Assembly: GCF_000430625.1 (NCBI RefSeq)
Contig: NZ_AUMJ01000036.1
Span: 1 to 56,374, forward strand
Direction of reading: 5' to 3'
DNA length: 56,374 nucleotides
DNA from: Aneurinibacillus terranovensis DSM 18919
Lineage (GTDB): Bacteria > Bacillota > Bacilli > Aneurinibacillales > Aneurinibacillaceae
Shown here: piece after piece, positions 7,286 through 15,569 of the stretch
Numbering within the stretch: the stretch's first letter is position 1
Layout: each line of letters begins with the position of its first letter
Position numbers and translations under genes: made by a program
Notes under the pieces: generated by a model
What the model was told of the DNA's origin: nothing
Database searches by the model: none
What the model saw: only the letters and a program-made list of their open reading frames with translations

Positions 7286-8590
7286 ATGAAGATAGCGGAT
7301 CTCCAGCAGCGAATGGAAGAAATGGTACATTGGTTAGCGACTTACGGAGCTGATCCAGAAGGCGGCGTGACACGTCTTTTGTATACATCATCTTGGACAG
7401 AGGCTCAGCAGGCATTGGAACAGAAGATGAGAGAAAGCGGTTTGGAAACCTATTACGACGAAGTAGGGAATTTATATGGAAGGCTTACTTCGGCCAATCC
7501 AGAGGCAGGTACGATTCTCACTGGATCACATGTCGATACGGTCAAGTGCGGAGGAAAATATGATGGGGCATTCGGAATTCTCGCCGGTTTACTGGCGTTG
7601 CGCTATTTAAAAGAAACCTATGGACCTCCCATGCGGAATATTGAAGTTGTTTCGTTGTGCGAGGAGGAAGGAAGCCGGTTTCCGCTCACCTTTTGGGGAT
7701 CAACCAATATTACGGGAACAGCTCCTGTAAATAAAATCACGCAGATTCAGGATGCTGGGGAAATTCCCTTCATGGAGGCGATGAAAGAGGCAGGTTTTGG
7801 TTTGGGGTATTATCGAAACCCTCGACGGGAGGACATTCTCTCCTTTATTGAGCTTCACATCGAACAAGGGGCGATTTTGGAACGCGAAAAAATACCTATC
7901 GGAATTGTTGAGCAAATTGTGGGGCAAAAACGGTATACAATCGAGTGCATCGGGGAAGCCAATCATGCCGGAACGACACCGATGGTTTGGCGCAAAGACG
8001 CTTTGCGGGGATCTAGCCAAATGATCCTTTCAATCATGGAATCTGCAGATCGCATCGGTGCCCCGCTGGTCGCAACGGTGGGAAAAATCGAAATGGAACC
8101 CAATGTATCAAACGTCATTCCGGGTAAGGCAACTTTCACCTTAGATATCCGCCATCCACAAGGAGATGTGCTGGATGCTTTCTGCGCAGAGGCGATCGAA
8201 TCATGCTACGCCATTGCACGCAATCGAGGACTTCAAGTAAAGGTTGAAAAGCACATGGATGCTCGTCCCGTTGAAATGGATGAATCACTGATTAGCAGAG
8301 TTAAAGAGATTTGCCGACATCAGGACCTTCCTTATAAATTGATGCCAAGCGGAGCAGGGCATGATGCTCAAATCATGGCTCCGCATCACCCCACTTCGTT
8401 AATTTTTGTGCCGAGTCATCGGGGGATCAGTCATAACCCTGCGGAATACACGTCAAAAGAAGATTTGACAGCAGGCGTGCAAGTCTTGATCGAATTGCTA
8501 TACCAGTTAGGCTATGAAGGAGGAGAAATAAATGAAATACAGAGAACTCAATACGTCAACCCGAACGATCATGACTCCTGGTCCGGTTGA
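7286..8590 (+). CDS. allC: Allantoate amidohydrolase (M20 family Zn/Mn hydrolase)
   Basis: 434 residues. The metal-ligand set of the AllC/hydantoinase-carbamoylase group is complete: H82 in TGSHVDTV, D93 in GGKYDGAFG, E127-E128 in CEEEGSRFP, H191 in ELHIEQG and H383 in SHNPAEY. The inserted dimerisation domain lies between about 210 and 330. The enzyme hydrolyses allantoate to ureidoglycine, CO2 and ammonia in the cytoplasm, with two divalent metals per active site. The ATG at 7286 is preceded by AAAGGGGG. The last 20 codons overlap the aminotransferase gene by 59 bases in another frame, an unusually long overlap, so the C-terminal tail (INEIQRTQYVNPNDHDSWSG) may be a late addition. A related ureide or carbamoyl amino-acid substrate is possible, but the neighbours favour allantoate. 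Confidence 0.85.
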   Translation: MKIADLQQRMEEMVHWLATYGADPEGGVTRLLYTSSWTEAQQALEQKMRESGLETYYDEVGNLYGRLTSANPEAGTILTGSHVDTVKCGGKYDGAFGILAGLLALRYLKETYGPPMRNIEVVSLCEEEGSRFPLTFWGSTNITGTAPVNKITQIQDAGEIPFMEAMKEAGFGLGYYRNPRREDILSFIELHIEQGAILEREKIPIGIVEQIVGQKRYTIECIGEANHAGTTPMVWRKDALRGSSQMILSIMESADRIGAPLVATVGKIEMEPNVSNVIPGKATFTLDIRHPQGDVLDAFCAEAIESCYAIARNRGLQVKVEKHMDARPVEMDESLISRVKEICRHQDLPYKLMPSGAGHDAQIMAPHHPTSLIFVPSHRGISHNPAEYTSKEDLTAGVQVLIELLYQLGYEGGEINEIQRTQYVNPNDHDSWSG

Positions 8591-9776
8591 AGCTGAACCG
8601 CGCGTGCTCAGAGCGATGGCGACGCCTATCCTCGGACAATTCGATCCTGAATTTACGCACATTATGAATGAAACCATGGAAATGATTCGTGAGCTGTTTC
8701 AGACTGAAAACCACTGGGCATTTCCTGTCGATGGAACATCGCGTTCCGGGATCGAGGCGGTGTTAGCCAGTATCATCGAACCGGGCGACCGTGTTCTGAT
8801 CCCCATTTACGGCCGGTTTGGCCATCTCCTTACGGAGATAGCGGAACGGTACGGAGCGGAAATCTATAACATTGAAACTGAATGGGGAACTGTTTTCCAA
8901 CCGCAGGATGTCATCCGGGAAATTGATCGTGTACAACCGAAAATCGTCGCGATGGTTCATGGGGAAACATCCACGGGATGCATGCAGCCCTTAAAGGAAA
9001 TAGGCGTTGCTTGCCGGAAACGCGAAGTTCTCTTTGTGGTTGATATGGTCGCCTCTATAGGGGGGGCAGAAGTGAAGGTCGATGAATGGAAGATTGACGC
9101 GGCTATCGGTGGAACCCAAAAATGTTTGTCCGTACCATCCGGGATGGCGCCAATTACCTTCAACTCTCGTGTCGAAGCGCTGCTCTTGGAGCGGAAAAAG
9201 ATTGAACAAGGTTTACTCGAACCGGGTTCGAAAAGGATAGTGCAAACCCGGTCCATTCGAAGCAACTACTTCGATCTAAGTCAATTGATGGATTATTGGG
9301 GTCCTGCCCGCTTAAATCACCATACCGAAACCACTTCGATGCTTTACGCGCTGCGGGAAGGGTTACGGATTGTCTTGGAAGAAGGATTGGAAAGGCGTTT
9401 TGCGAGGCACAAATTGCACGAAAAAGCACTTGTTCAAGGAATTCAAGCGATGGGATTGGAATTATACGGCGATCTCGCCTGCAAACTCCCCGTGGTCACT
9501 TGCATTGCGATACCGGACGGAATCGATGGCGAATCGGTTCGTTCGATGTTACTGCATGATTTTGATATCGAAATCGCAAGTTCCTTCGGCCCGCTAAAGG
9601 GGAAGATTTGGCGGATCGGCACGATGGGTTACAGCTGCCGGAAGAAAAACGTGCTCCATGTCTTAGGGGCACTCGAAGCCGTACTTCTGCGCCATGGGGC
9701 AAAAATCCAGGCAGGTCAAGCTGTTCAGGCCGCATTGGATATTTATCATGCGAACGCTATAAATGAATCGGAATAA
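8532..9776 (+). CDS. pucG: (S)-ureidoglycine-glyoxylate aminotransferase
   Basis: 414 residues, a class V PLP-dependent aminotransferase of the length of B. subtilis PucG. Seen: TMTPGPVE-like N-terminus (TIMTPGPVEAEPRVL), FPVDGTSRSGIEA, D171 in VVDMVASIGG and the PLP lysine K197 in AIGGTQKCLSVPSG. PucG transfers the amino group of ureidoglycine to glyoxylate, making oxalurate and glycine. The start at 8532 is set by GGAGGAGA nine bases upstream, inside the end of allC. Being coupled to allC suits the instability of ureidoglycine, which is quickly lost if not used. An alanine- or serine-glyoxylate aminotransferase is the main alternative, made unlikely by the neighbours. Confidence 0.88.
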   Translation: MKYRELNTSTRTIMTPGPVEAEPRVLRAMATPILGQFDPEFTHIMNETMEMIRELFQTENHWAFPVDGTSRSGIEAVLASIIEPGDRVLIPIYGRFGHLLTEIAERYGAEIYNIETEWGTVFQPQDVIREIDRVQPKIVAMVHGETSTGCMQPLKEIGVACRKREVLFVVDMVASIGGAEVKVDEWKIDAAIGGTQKCLSVPSGMAPITFNSRVEALLLERKKIEQGLLEPGSKRIVQTRSIRSNYFDLSQLMDYWGPARLNHHTETTSMLYALREGLRIVLEEGLERRFARHKLHEKALVQGIQAMGLELYGDLACKLPVVTCIAIPDGIDGESVRSMLLHDFDIEIASSFGPLKGKIWRIGTMGYSCRKKNVLHVLGALEAVLLRHGAKIQAGQAVQAALDIYHANAINESE

Positions 9777-9873
9777 TGGAAGAGGAGGGTGACTCAATAG
9801 GTCTTTAATGCATGGGACTTGATGAGTACACTCTTTCTTTTTGATAGATTATTAGCATCAGGAGGGGGTAAAA

Positions 9874-10461
9874 GTGGGAGCTTCATATAAAGAACTCGTA
9901 TTGGCTATGTTTCGCACAGGGATATTCGGATTCGGCGGGGGTCCTTCGGTAATTCCTCTTATCCGCTATGAGGCGGTTTACCGATATCGATGGCTGGAAG
10001 ATGATGAATTTGGGGAAATTTTGGCTATTGCCAATGCATTGCCTGGCCCGATTGCTACCAAAATGGCGGCGTATTTGGGCTATAAGCTGAATGGCACAAT
10101 AGGGGCCATTGTTGGCGTGGCGGCACATATCATACCTACATGTCTGGCTATGGTTGCCCTGCTCGCCATGGTCAATGTCCTCAGTTATTCGGCGGCCGTA
10201 ACCGGCATGATTTCTGCTGTCATGCCTGTCATTGCGGTTATGCTTGGTCAGATGGCCTATGAATTTGCTGAGAAAGCAGTAAAAGGGCTGGGCAAATTAT
10301 TGGGTTTCCTGCTTTTTATGCTTTCCTTTTTCATGCTTCAGACGATTTCCATTCATCCGGCCATAGTCATTGTCATATTCCTGGCTTATGGTGCTTTCCA
10401 TTTCAAATTGAAGAATAAATTGCAGCATAAAAACCCGAAAAAGAAGGGGAGGTCGGCATAA
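9874..10461 (+). CDS. CHR-family chromate-type transporter, first half-size subunit
   Basis: 195 residues with five or six membrane segments. The N-terminal block FGFGGGPSVIPLIRYE and the NALPGPIATKMAAYLGY block are the CHR (chromate transporter) repeats. In the short-chain CHR group two half-size proteins from adjacent genes work together as an anion pair (as YwrA/YwrB in Bacillus). The GTG at 9874 follows a strong AGGAGGGGGT. Its stop TAA overlaps the ATG of the second subunit (TAATG). Its place between pucG and the permease is odd; substrates in a ureide setting could be another oxyanion or an organic anion such as oxalate, which is inference. Confidence 0.82.
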   Translation: MGASYKELVLAMFRTGIFGFGGGPSVIPLIRYEAVYRYRWLEDDEFGEILAIANALPGPIATKMAAYLGYKLNGTIGAIVGVAAHIIPTCLAMVALLAMVNVLSYSAAVTGMISAVMPVIAVMLGQMAYEFAEKAVKGLGKLLGFLLFMLSFFMLQTISIHPAIVIVIFLAYGAFHFKLKNKLQHKNPKKKGRSA

Positions 10462-11000
10462 TGATTTGGGCCAGCTTATTTTTAGGATTCTTTCTTGCCA
10501 ATGTTCTTGGATATGGAGGCGGACCAGCATCTATCCCTCTCATGTACGCGGAAATCGTGAATCACTATCACTGGCTGACCAATACCGAATTTTCCAATAT
10601 GCTGGCTCTGGGAAACGCCCTGCCGGGACCCATCGCAACCAAAATAGCTGCATATGTGGGGTATGATGTTTTCGGGTGGATGGGTTTTTTCATTGCTTTA
10701 TTTGCTACCGTATTTCCTTCTGCCTTTGCACTCATTTTCCTCTTAAAAATAATTCAACGGCATCGAAAATCGTTGGTTATAAAGGGAATGACTTTATCAG
10801 TACAGCCTGTAATAGCGGTCATGATGTTTATTTTAACGTGGAAAATGTCTGCAGACTCAATACGGTTTATGGGAATATGGCAATCGTTAATTATTGTATT
10901 TCTATCTTTTTTTGCATTGACAAAGTGGAAGATTCATCCGGCCCTTATCATTGTTTTCGCTTTTGTATATGGAGGGCTCATTCTGCCTCATATGAATTAA
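10461..11000 (+). CDS. CHR-family chromate-type transporter, second half-size subunit
   Basis: 179 residues. The same repeat motifs as the preceding gene appear: YGGGPASIPLMYAE near the start and NALPGPIATKIAAYVGY. Both proteins thus carry the single CHR domain and should have opposite membrane topology, the usual basis of a short-chain CHR pair. The start overlaps the upstream stop as TAATG, so the two are translated together. The membrane segments are strongly hydrophobic and there is no soluble domain. The C-terminus ends in GGLILPHMN. No terminator follows; 64 bases downstream lies the best copy of the putative PucR operator, which would make the permease a separate unit. Confidence 0.82.
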   Translation: MIWASLFLGFFLANVLGYGGGPASIPLMYAEIVNHYHWLTNTEFSNMLALGNALPGPIATKIAAYVGYDVFGWMGFFIALFATVFPSAFALIFLLKIIQRHRKSLVIKGMTLSVQPVIAVMMFILTWKMSADSIRFMGIWQSLIIVFLSFFALTKWKIHPALIIVFAFVYGGLILPHMN

Positions 11001-11063
11001 CGGATCCTGCCAACCTGTGCTGTCAATCAATCGAATAATCGCAAATGGAGTTTTAAAAAAAGT

Positions 11064-11082
11064 ATGTTAGATAACCTAACAT
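11064..11082. promoter_or_regulatory. Probable PucR operator, copy 2 (perfect dyad)
   Basis: ATGTTAG-ATAAC-CTAACAT, perfect 7-bp arms around a 5-bp centre. It is the best copy of a 19-bp dyad also seen at 7119 and 11215, and lies in the 253-base gap before the permease relic. Confidence 0.6.
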
Positions 11083-11214
11083 AAAAGTGAATGAGAAGCC
11101 TTGGCATCATTGAAGTTTATGCGCTATGAATAATATATTGTTTTCAATTTGTGTAATGTGAATAATGATAAATCACCACCTTTCGATTATATTAGTGATT
11201 AAAGGTAACAGATG

Positions 11215-11233
11215 ATGTTAACTAAACTAACAT
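11215..11233. promoter_or_regulatory. Probable PucR operator, copy 3
   Basis: ATGTTAA-CTAAA-CTAACAT, 13 of 14 arm positions symmetric. It lies 21 bases ahead of the ATG of the permease relic at 11254 and 133 bases downstream of copy 2. Two spaced sites suggest cooperative or looped binding upstream of the transport genes. Confidence 0.6.
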
Positions 11234-11253
11234 AATAAGAGAGGTGTTTTTTT

Positions 11254-11391
11254 ATGAAATTAAGGAATTACTCTCCGTCTTTGAGAAATGAAGATTTACT
11301 GCCCGTAAAATCGGAAGGACGAACGTGTAAGGCTTTTAACTTTGTTGATTATATCAAAGCCTATTGGCAAACATCTAAGATCTATTTGTAA
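11254..11391 (+). pseudogene. N-terminal relic of an NCS1 allantoin permease (or leader peptide)
   Basis: A 45-codon frame with its own ribosome site (GAGAGGTG, 11239-11246) reads MKLRNYSPSLRNEDLLPVKS, then EGRTCKAFNFVDYI, and ends SKIYL-stop. From memory, the N-terminus of B. subtilis PucI has the pattern 'RLSNEDLVPLgqEkRTWKAmNFASIW', so this is the first 35-40 residues of a PucI-like transporter whose membrane part has been lost. The intact NCS1 gene behind it has a different N-terminus, so it is not the same gene with a frameshift. The best explanation is replacement of the original permease by another, keeping its promoter and operators. A retained function as a translated leader is possible. 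Confidence 0.6.
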
Positions 11392-11442
11392 ACCAGTACA
11401 TTATCAGAAGTACGGCAAACACTAAAAAGGAGTTGGTGTTCA

Positions 11443-12840
11443 ATGTCTACTCGTTTAGAAAGTTACCATACAATAGATACGCGGATCCAACATGATACAG
11501 GTGTGGACGAATCACTAAATCCGAAAACCGAAGCGGGTAGGATGGTAGGTCCTCTTACCTATATGTTTATGTGGATTGGAGACGGCGTTAATCTAGGCAA
11601 TATGACCCTCGGAGCTAGTTTGGTTGTAGCGGGGACCGCAACGCTAAACATCTTTCAGACATTTGCCGCAGCCATCATAGCCATTGGCATCATTTCAACT
11701 ATTTTTGCTTTAAATGACAGACTCGGATACAAAACAGGAATACCGTATGTTGTACAGCTCAGAATGTCCTTCGGTATGAAAGGATCTATTATATCATCAC
11801 TTTGCCGAGGTATCCCCGCCATTGTTTGGTACGGTTTTCAAAGCTGGATTGGCGGTACTGCCTTAAATGAAATTGCGAAGATTATTACGGGCGGCGCCTT
11901 TGATCATGTTGCCATTTGCTTTGTCGTGCTGCAGCTGGTGCAAATCGGGATTTCGATGTACGGCTTCCATGCCATTAAATGGATTGAAACGCTTGTATCT
12001 ATTGTTATTATGCTGGCGCTTCTCTATGTATTTAGCGTTCTTCTAACATCCTATAGCGCTGTGATTACAGAAAAATGGGTTCATGCAAAAGGTTCATGGG
12101 GCTTGCCGTTCTTTGCATTTGTAATGATGTTTATGGGGAATTATGCGGCTATCTTTTTAAGCGCAGCGGACTATTCAAGGGAGCTTAAAGCCGGTATTCG
12201 TGACTCAAAACGTGGATTTTTGTACTTTTTGCCTATTTTAGTAGCGTACGGTATGACACTTACCATCGGCGCAATGCTTGCTTCCGCAACCGGCATCTCG
12301 AATCCTGTTAAGGCATTTGCTATAGTAGTCGATAACTCTTACATTACATTCTTTGTATCCGCATTTATTGTAGTAGGCGCGATTGCAGTAAACATGGTTG
12401 CCAATATTATTCCGCCGACCTATGTCATTACATTACTTACAAAATTAAAATTTAAACCTGCTGTTACCATAACCGGACTCCTTGCGTTAGGTTCATTCCC
12501 TTGGGTGCTTGTACAGGATTCTTCGGCAAAGGGTCTTGGGATATTCATTCTTATCTATTCCGCATTTTTAGGCCCGATTGTTTCTATTTTATTAATTGAA
12601 TATTATATTTTAAGAAAGCAAAAGGTAGATATTGCAGATTTGTACAAGGAAGACGGTCCATTTGCCGGATATAATCCAGCCGCGGTGCTTGCAATGCTTA
12701 TCGGCGCCGGCGCCGCATTTATAAAAGTGGAACTGGTATGGATTATCGGTGTTGTTGTGGCAGGTATTGCATATATTCTTCTGATGAAGTTTGCATTTAA
12801 AGATTCAAAATTCAAAAAGGGTACGATATTTGAAAATTAA
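11443..12840 (+). CDS. NCS1-family permease, probable allantoin/ureide transporter
   Basis: 465 residues with about twelve membrane segments and the NCS1 pattern: a short cytoplasmic N-terminus, then GPLTYMFMWIGDGVNLGNMT (segment 1), CRGIPAIVWYGFQSWIGGTA (segment 3) and, near residue 325, VNMVANIIPPTYVIT. NCS1 proteins import allantoin, uracil, cytosine or hydantoins with Na+ or H+. The location between aminotransferase/CHR genes and allantoinase makes allantoin or a related purine-derived ureide the likely substrate. It is not close in its N-terminus to PucI, so it may have come from the cytosine/hydantoin branch. AAAGGAG lies 10 bases before the ATG at 11443. Two operator-like dyads lie upstream. 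Confidence 0.83.
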   Translation: MSTRLESYHTIDTRIQHDTGVDESLNPKTEAGRMVGPLTYMFMWIGDGVNLGNMTLGASLVVAGTATLNIFQTFAAAIIAIGIISTIFALNDRLGYKTGIPYVVQLRMSFGMKGSIISSLCRGIPAIVWYGFQSWIGGTALNEIAKIITGGAFDHVAICFVVLQLVQIGISMYGFHAIKWIETLVSIVIMLALLYVFSVLLTSYSAVITEKWVHAKGSWGLPFFAFVMMFMGNYAAIFLSAADYSRELKAGIRDSKRGFLYFLPILVAYGMTLTIGAMLASATGISNPVKAFAIVVDNSYITFFVSAFIVVGAIAVNMVANIIPPTYVITLLTKLKFKPAVTITGLLALGSFPWVLVQDSSAKGLGIFILIYSAFLGPIVSILLIEYYILRKQKVDIADLYKEDGPFAGYNPAAVLAMLIGAGAAFIKVELVWIIGVVVAGIAYILLMKFAFKDSKFKKGTIFEN

Positions 12841-12909
12841 TTGTAAACCTGTTAATGCAATCAAATCTATAATTAGAGATAAAGGATAAGTCATTTTCGT
12901 TTGTGGACT

Positions 12910-12954
12910 GTCGTGGATGGGGAAGGTGCCGTTTCACAGTTGCCCTCCCACGAC
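12910..12954 (+). other. Stem-loop between permease and allantoinase genes
   Basis: GTCGTGG (12910-12916) pairs with CCACGAC (12948-12954) across a 31-base loop that holds further G- and C-rich tracts (GGGGAAGG, GCCCTCC). No T-run follows, so it is not an ordinary terminator. It could stabilise the upstream message or tune read-through into allB. Confidence 0.35.
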
Positions 12955-13000
12955 CATACCTAGCACTTACAATTGAGGAATTATAGAGAAGGGATCAGTC

Positions 13001-14395
13001 ATGAAATATGATTTAATTATTAGAAACGGTAATGTCGTTTTCAGAGATGTCGTGAAAAAGGCGGATCTAGCCATTCAAAATGGGAAGGTTGTTGCCATTG
13101 CTAACAAAATATATGAGACAGCAGACCAAGTTGTTGATGCGACAGGTCAATATGTTATGCCTGGGATGATCGATACGCATGTCCATATTTGTGAACCGGG
13201 GCGTACGGAATGGGAAGGCTTTGAAACCGGTACGAAAGCACTGGCAGCCGGAGGAACCACAACCTATGTGGATATGCCCTTGAACGCTTTGCCCGCAACG
13301 ACGACGAAAGAAGCATTAGAATTAAAACTTGCAGCAGCTGTCGGAAAAAACTACGTAGACTACGCCTTGTACGGCGGATTAGTTCCGGGGAATCTCGAAA
13401 ACTTGCAAGAGCTTTCCGATGCGGGAGTTGTAGCCTATAAGTGTTTCATGGCCACGTGCGGAAGTGACCTGCCGGACGATTTTAAAAATGTAGATGACTA
13501 TACGCTTTATGCAGGAATGAAAAAATTAGCCGAGCTTGGTCATATCTTATCCATTCATGCAGAAAATGCTGAGATTACGGACCGTTTAGCTGGGGAAATG
13601 ATCAAGCAAGGAAAGTTAACACCTTACGATTATGTCGCATCCCGTCCTGTCTTTACGGAGGTAGATGCCATAAAGAGAGCATTGTTATTGGCTAAAGAAA
13701 CCGGGTGTAAACTGCACTTTGTTCATGTTAGTAGTGCTGCAGGAGTAGAAGAGATTATCAAAGCACGAAATGAAGGTCAGGATGTGACTCTTGAGTCATG
13801 CCCGCACTACTTTACGATTACGACGAGTCAGTTTGAAGAAATCGGGCCCCTTGCCAAATGTTCGCCACCTTTGCGGGATGAAGTGGAGCAAGAAAAATTA
13901 TGGGAAGCATTAAAACAAGGCAAAATTGATATGCTAACATCGGATCATTCCCCTTGTCCGCCGGAAATGAAGTATAGTGAAACCAATAATATCTTTGAAA
14001 TATGGGGCGGAATTACGGGCTGCCAGAACAATGTCGACTTGATGTTCGATGAAGCTGTGAAAAAGCGTAATCTACCTGTAACCGAATTTGTCCGGATGAT
14101 TGCGACTAAACCTGCCGAAAGGTTCAATTTAAGAACGAAAGGTGAAATCGCGATCTCAAAAGACGCAGACATTATCTTGATCGACCCTAATCAATCGTAT
14201 GTAGTTAAAGCCGAAAACTTCTATTACCGCCATAAGCATAGCCCATATACAAACAGAACCATCAATTGCCGGGTTACCAAAACATTCGTTAGAGGGCATT
14301 TAGTGTTTGATCTAAATGAAGGAATCGTAGGAGAACCCATTGGGCAATTCATACAATCCTTGAATGTTTCAGTTAATGAAGTCGTGCAATCTTAA
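13001..14395 (+). CDS. allB: Allantoinase (cyclic amidohydrolase)
   Basis: 464 residues, a binuclear-metal TIM-barrel amidohydrolase. The ligand set is complete: H60 and H62 in DTHVH, the carboxylated lysine K147 in AYKCFMATCG, H186 in SIHAEN, H242 in FVHVSS and D315 in TSDHSPC. It opens the allantoin ring to allantoate, the step just before AllC. Allantoinase rather than dihydropyrimidinase or dihydroorotase is supported by the A-Y-K-C-F-M block, the TSDHSPCPPEMK block and the neighbours. The AGAAGGG ribosome site precedes the ATG at 13001. A terminator follows directly, so this closes the plus-strand ureide unit. Confidence 0.9.
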   Translation: MKYDLIIRNGNVVFRDVVKKADLAIQNGKVVAIANKIYETADQVVDATGQYVMPGMIDTHVHICEPGRTEWEGFETGTKALAAGGTTTYVDMPLNALPATTTKEALELKLAAAVGKNYVDYALYGGLVPGNLENLQELSDAGVVAYKCFMATCGSDLPDDFKNVDDYTLYAGMKKLAELGHILSIHAENAEITDRLAGEMIKQGKLTPYDYVASRPVFTEVDAIKRALLLAKETGCKLHFVHVSSAAGVEEIIKARNEGQDVTLESCPHYFTITTSQFEEIGPLAKCSPPLRDEVEQEKLWEALKQGKIDMLTSDHSPCPPEMKYSETNNIFEIWGGITGCQNNVDLMFDEAVKKRNLPVTEFVRMIATKPAERFNLRTKGEIAISKDADIILIDPNQSYVVKAENFYYRHKHSPYTNRTINCRVTKTFVRGHLVFDLNEGIVGEPIGQFIQSLNVSVNEVVQS

Positions 14396-14402
14396 TCTCT
14401 AT

Positions 14403-14430
14403 AAGCCAGGTACTTCTGCCTGGCTTTCTT
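14403..14430 (+). terminator. Terminator after allantoinase
   Basis: AAGCCAGG (14403-14410) pairs with CCTGGCTT (14419-14426) around an 8-base loop and is followed by TCTTC. It lies just after the allB stop. Confidence 0.75.
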
Positions 14431-14812
14431 CATTGTACGCCCAGCATGGGCGCTATTTATACTCAAATACCTGCATATCTTCCCGACACGGAATTCGAAG
14501 CGGTGTTCATGGATAAAGGAATAAATCACTTCCGGTCTTTGATGTAGATGTGCCTGGCCTTTTTTAAGATCGCATTTTCCTCCTGTAGGTCCTTTATTTG
14601 CTTTTGAAGTTCGCGAATTGCCGCATCCTCTGGCTTCAGGTTGCCACTTCCAGGAAAGGCTTGATTCACATCCTTTTTAAACGGCTTCACCCATGCATAC
14701 AACGTTTTCTCCGATATGCCGAGTTCTTTGGCCACTTGAGGTACTGATTTTCCTTGCTCCAAAATCACTGGACAGTATTCATCTTAAATTCACAACGGGG
14801 CTTAAGAGGTGA
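14430..14812 (-). pseudogene. IS3-family element relic (orfA plus start of orfB)
   Basis: On the minus strand a frame reads VILEQGKSVPQVAKELGISE, then KTLYAWVKPFKKD, with the coiled-coil part ELQKQIKDLQEENAILKKA, and stops at 14526: an IS3-group OrfA. Its beginning is out of frame by one base (R-C-E-F-K then D-E-Y-C-P, near 14785). Past the stop, another frame gives VIYSFIHEHRFEFRVGKICR, the start of OrfB, which decays by 14430. No DDE region remains, so the element is dead. It differs from the IS3-type end at position 1. Confidence 0.7.
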
Positions 14813-15554
14813 AATAGTTAAAGAAGCTAATCAAAATGCACTGGTCAAAAAGTTTAATACGTTTTTGCAAGAACGATTTGCAAAAAGTATGATCTTAAAA
14901 GAAGGTGAATTGACCGACTATCTCAATCGATATACTCTCCATTCTATGCAACAGTATCGAACGCGCTACCTGCTAGCTAAATTGACGCAATATGTGGATA
15001 TGGCTTATAAAGGCATAAAGATACCTGGTTCTTTGCAAGAGTATACGGTTTTAGAAATTGAACATATTCTTCCTAATACACCGACTGCTGTTGAGATCGA
15101 ACACTTACAGTCAATATTAAAGAAATGTCAATATTCATATGAGTTGATTCAACATGACAAGCCTATTCTTTCAGCGCAAGAGGGGGCAGATTATTTTGGA
15201 ATTGAAATTGGGCAAACAGCACCGACATTAGTCATAAAAACGGACAAAGGATTCTTTGTGATCATTGTGTCGGGGAGTCATGGGAAAGTGAATTTTGATG
15301 AAATAGCAGAAACATTGGGTTGTAGCGAAGTCAAATTAGCATCGCCTAAAGAAGTTAAGACACTAACTGGATTTGAAGTGGGCAGCGTACCGTTAGTGGG
15401 TCTAAACTTACCTTTTGTTCTAGATAAAAATTTATATCGCTACCCTTTCATTTACGGGGGAACTGGCGAACGAACTTGCACACTAAAAATAGAACCTCAG
15501 GCCTTGGAAAAATTAAATCGCGTTGAAGTAATTCTTTGGTTAAATAAAGTTTAA
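14806..15554 (+). CDS. Chimera: DUF262/DUF1524 C-terminal fragment fused to a YbaK-type deacylase domain
   Basis: The readable part (about 249 residues) has two unrelated halves. Residues of 14806-15080 (VKKFNTFLQERFAKSMILKE, then TLHSMQQYRTRYLLAKL and EIEHILPNTP) match the end of a DUF262/DUF1524 (GmrSD-like) protein; E-H-I-L-P is the His-containing DUF1524 nuclease motif. From about 15081 on, the protein is a YbaK/ProX aminoacyl-tRNA deacylase-like domain (YELIQHDKPILSAQEGADYF, GQTAPTLVIKTDKG, LASPKEVKTLTGFEVGSVP). The join occurs at NTP/TAVEIEHLQS. The frame is open back to 14754, inside the IS3 relic, with no good start; AGAGGTG (14806-14812) precedes only GTT/TTG candidates. The YbaK half is complete and may be what selection keeps, or the whole is a deletion scar. 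Confidence 0.6.
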
Positions 15555-15569
15555 GAAAGATAGACGTAA

